From positions 1-16,922 of the forward strand of contig JAHDGN010000028.1 in the NCBI GenBank assembly GCA_020627645.1: a stretch of 16,922 bases of DNA. The letters run 5' to 3'. How positions within the stretch are numbered: position 1 is the stretch's first letter; every line of letters starts with the position of its first letter. The position numbers were made by a program, and so were the translations under genes. Source of the DNA: Akkermansiaceae bacterium (GTDB lineage: Bacteria > Verrucomicrobiota > Verrucomicrobiia > Verrucomicrobiales > Akkermansiaceae). Under the pieces are notes generated by a model. It saw only the letters and a program-made list of their open reading frames with translations. It searched no databases and was not told the origin of the DNA. Below, piece after piece: positions 15,385-16,922 of the stretch.

Positions 15385-16922
15385 TTAGAGTGATGTTCTC
15401 TGTAGCTCTTGAATGGCGTCACGAACAATCCATCCATTGGTGCGAAGGGCGGATTTGGCCGCGGATTCAGTTGAGTTGGTCAGTTCTTGGACGATGCGAA
15501 CTGCGCGTTCTCGAAGCTTTGCGTTGGAGGCGTTCAAATCAACCATTAGGTTCCCGATGACTTTTCCGCTGTGGGTCATTGAGAGGGTGGTGATGATGTT
15601 CAAGACGAGTTTCGTGGCTGTGCCTGCTCGGAGTCGAGTTGAGCCAGTGAGTAGTTCGGGCCCGGTATTAGGTGCGATGATCTTGTCAGGGAGGGGATGT
15701 TGTTTGTAGGCGGGGTTGACGCAGAAGAGAACTGTGGTGGCATTTCTTTTTTTGGCTTCACTCAGGCATCCCCAGACGAATGGGGCGTGGCCGGACGCGG
15801 TGATACCGATGACGACATCGCGATGATCTACGTTTCTGGAGGAAATTGCGGAGCTTCCTTCGGCTGGGTCATCTTCTGCTCGTTCGACTGCGCTCCATAG
15901 GGCAGAGCGTCCTCCGGCAATGATTCCTTGAACCATTCTTGGATCGGATCGAAACGTTGGCGGGCATTCACTGGCATCGAGGACGCCGAGGCGTCCGCTT
16001 GTTCCGGCTCCGCAGTAGATGAGTCTGCCACCTTCGGAAAAGCTGTTGATGACTTTTTTGATGGTCCATTCGATTTCGGGCAATTCGCTCAAAATCGCTT
16101 CTGGGATATTGGTGTCTTCTTTGAGCATCAACTGGATGCCGTCAGAAATGTTGAGTTCAGAAAAGTGGTTTGATTTCGGGTTTCGTTGTTCGGTGGGAGC
16201 TTTGGCGACAGGAAGGAATGATTCCCAGTCGCTTCTGTCGGGAGAGATTGTTTGGTGTTCGATGGTTTCTTCGGGAAGTTTTTTATCAGTCGCGCTGCGG
16301 GCTAGGGTGATTGATCCCCAGACGCTGGGGCGATTGAGAGGAGTGATTTCTGAATTCCGCCAACCTTGTTTGATGAGGTTTTTGACGTTTTCTTGGAAGT
16401 CAGGGTTTTTGAGTAGGACGGCACCATTAAAGATGAATTGAACTCTTTCGCTGTCTTTAGCGGTGTGTTCTGCACAAGCGATGGCATCATTTGCGAGGGT
16501 TTGGGCTGCTTCTTCCAGAATACGGGTCGCGATGGGGTCCTTTCTTGAGCGAGCGGCTTCAAAAACGGGAACGGCGAGGGAGGCGAGTTCAGGTTTGTTG
16601 ACTGCGAGAGACCAATCGATGAGGTCCTCGGGTTCGTTCATTTGTAGGTAGGCTAAAAAATCTGAGCCCAAGGTGGGCCATGTGCGTTGAGGGTCGGTGT
16701 CGTAACTGTTCATGAGTGCGCGCAGTGATCGTTGCGCGATGTCGCAAGCGCTTGCGCGATCTCCTAGAATGTGTCCTCGGCCACCTAGGCGGGATCGAGA
16801 GCCGTTGCGATGTCGTCCAAAGCAGCAGGACCCAGTGCCGCTGAGGACCAGAACTTGGGCGGTGCAGGTGGCGTCCCAATTGACTGCTCCAACGGCTGTG
16901 ACGAGGTCGTCCGAGGTCGAGC
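15385..16922 (-). CDS. murQ: BadF/BadG-type sugar kinase fused to N-acetylmuramic acid 6-phosphate etherase (5' end outside window)
   Basis: The frame is open from the right edge, so the ATG at 16713 is internal. About 511 residues are visible. The first ~220 are the C-terminal part of a BadF/BadG/BcrA-type ATPase: VLVLSGTGSCCFG, GGRGHILGDRAS, and NEPEDLIDW typical of the GlcNAc/MurNAc kinase branch. Numbered from the 16713 ATG, MurQ covers ~172-442: TEQRNPKS, RLIYCGAGTSGRLGVLDASE, ITASGHAPFV, GPELLTGSTRLRAGTATKLV and GNLMVDLNASN. Glu249 (DASECPP) and Glu280 (ERAEDD) are 31 apart, as are the two catalytic glutamates of E. coli MurQ. MurQ cleaves the lactyl ether of MurNAc-6-phosphate to GlcNAc-6-phosphate and D-lactate in the cytoplasm. 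Fusion to a kinase suggests one polypeptide phosphorylates and then cleaves recovered MurNAc. E. coli MurQ is ~300 residues and stands alone; similar long forms exist, as I recall, in Planctomycetes and Verrucomicrobia. Confidence 0.93.
   Translation of the reverse strand, partial: STSDDLVTAVGAVNWDATCTAQVLVLSGTGSCCFGRHRNGSRSRLGGRGHILGDRASACDIAQRSLRALMNSYDTDPQRTWPTLGSDFLAYLQMNEPEDLIDWSLAVNKPELASLAVPVFEAARSRKDPIATRILEEAAQTLANDAIACAEHTAKDSERVQFIFNGAVLLKNPDFQENVKNLIKQGWRNSEITPLNRPSVWGSITLARSATDKKLPEETIEHQTISPDRSDWESFLPVAKAPTEQRNPKSNHFSELNISDGIQLMLKEDTNIPEAILSELPEIEWTIKKVINSFSEGGRLIYCGAGTSGRLGVLDASECPPTFRSDPRMVQGIIAGGRSALWSAVERAEDDPAEGSSAISSRNVDHRDVVIGITASGHAPFVWGCLSEAKKRNATTVLFCVNPAYKQHPLPDKIIAPNTGPELLTGSTRLRAGTATKLVLNIITTLSMTHSGKVIGNLMVDLNASNAKLRERAVRIVQELTNSTESAAKSALRTNGWIVRDAIQELQRTSL

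Noticed and set aside
16711..16713. ATG at 16713 as the start of MurQ
   Set aside because: The same frame stays open upstream to the window edge and encodes GTGS and GGRG motifs of the kinase, so the ATG is internal.
16589..16879. Small Arg/His-rich minus-strand open frame near the right edge
   Set aside because: It is out of frame with the kinase-MurQ fusion, whose frame carries clear BadF motifs over the same bases.

Overview
The window looks like chromosomal DNA of a member of the Verrucomicrobiota. This is inferred from protein architecture, not from a marker gene. The signs are a CotH/lamin-tail/chitobiase-like giant exoprotein, a PEP-CTERM protein, a DUF11/SdrD-B giant protein with a TIGR02597-like tail, autotransporter-type beta-strand repeats, and a recurrent C-terminal module of the form DGDGL(S/T)..EY..G followed by a beta-sandwich. 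There are no tRNA or rRNA genes, CRISPR arrays, transposases or phage genes.

Layout, left to right. (1) 9-1073, minus: a secreted beta-strand-repeat protein whose C-terminal module stops abruptly beside the window edge. (2) 1285-5316, minus: a ~1343-residue secreted CotH-kinase protein, followed on its own strand by a perfect 9-bp hairpin. (3) 5317-5415: a divergent intergenic region. (4) 5416-8230, plus: a two-gene operon with an 8-bp overlap, made of a four-helix membrane protein (DUF2868 type) and a P-loop GTPase with coiled coil and glycine-zipper segment (DUF3482 type). It is the only plus-strand transcription unit. (5) 15061 down to 8282, minus: a three-gene operon (gaps 12 and 24 bases) of exported proteins: a 1704-residue DUF11/SdrD-B protein, a 241-residue PEP-CTERM protein and a 300-residue paralogue of it with a different tail. 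(6) 15062-15384: an AT-rich intergenic stretch with a 7-bp inverted repeat upstream of the giant gene and a weak terminator-like hairpin behind the next gene. (7) 15385 to beyond the right edge, minus: a fusion of a BadF/BadG-type sugar kinase with the MurNAc-6-phosphate etherase MurQ, a cytoplasmic peptidoglycan-recycling enzyme.

Five of the eight genes encode exported, modular, probably surface-exposed proteins, so the region is mainly an envelope/exoprotein locus. The DUF2868-DUF3482 pair is the best candidate for an undescribed system. It is a membrane protein with a degenerate nucleotide-binding-like cytosolic domain, translationally coupled to a GTPase that may itself touch the membrane. 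Two of the large exoproteins carry domain-in-domain insertions. The plus strand is G-rich in both gene orientations, so it is probably the leading strand, with the exoprotein and murQ genes on the lagging strand.

Family names come from remembered motifs and architectures; no database search was run.
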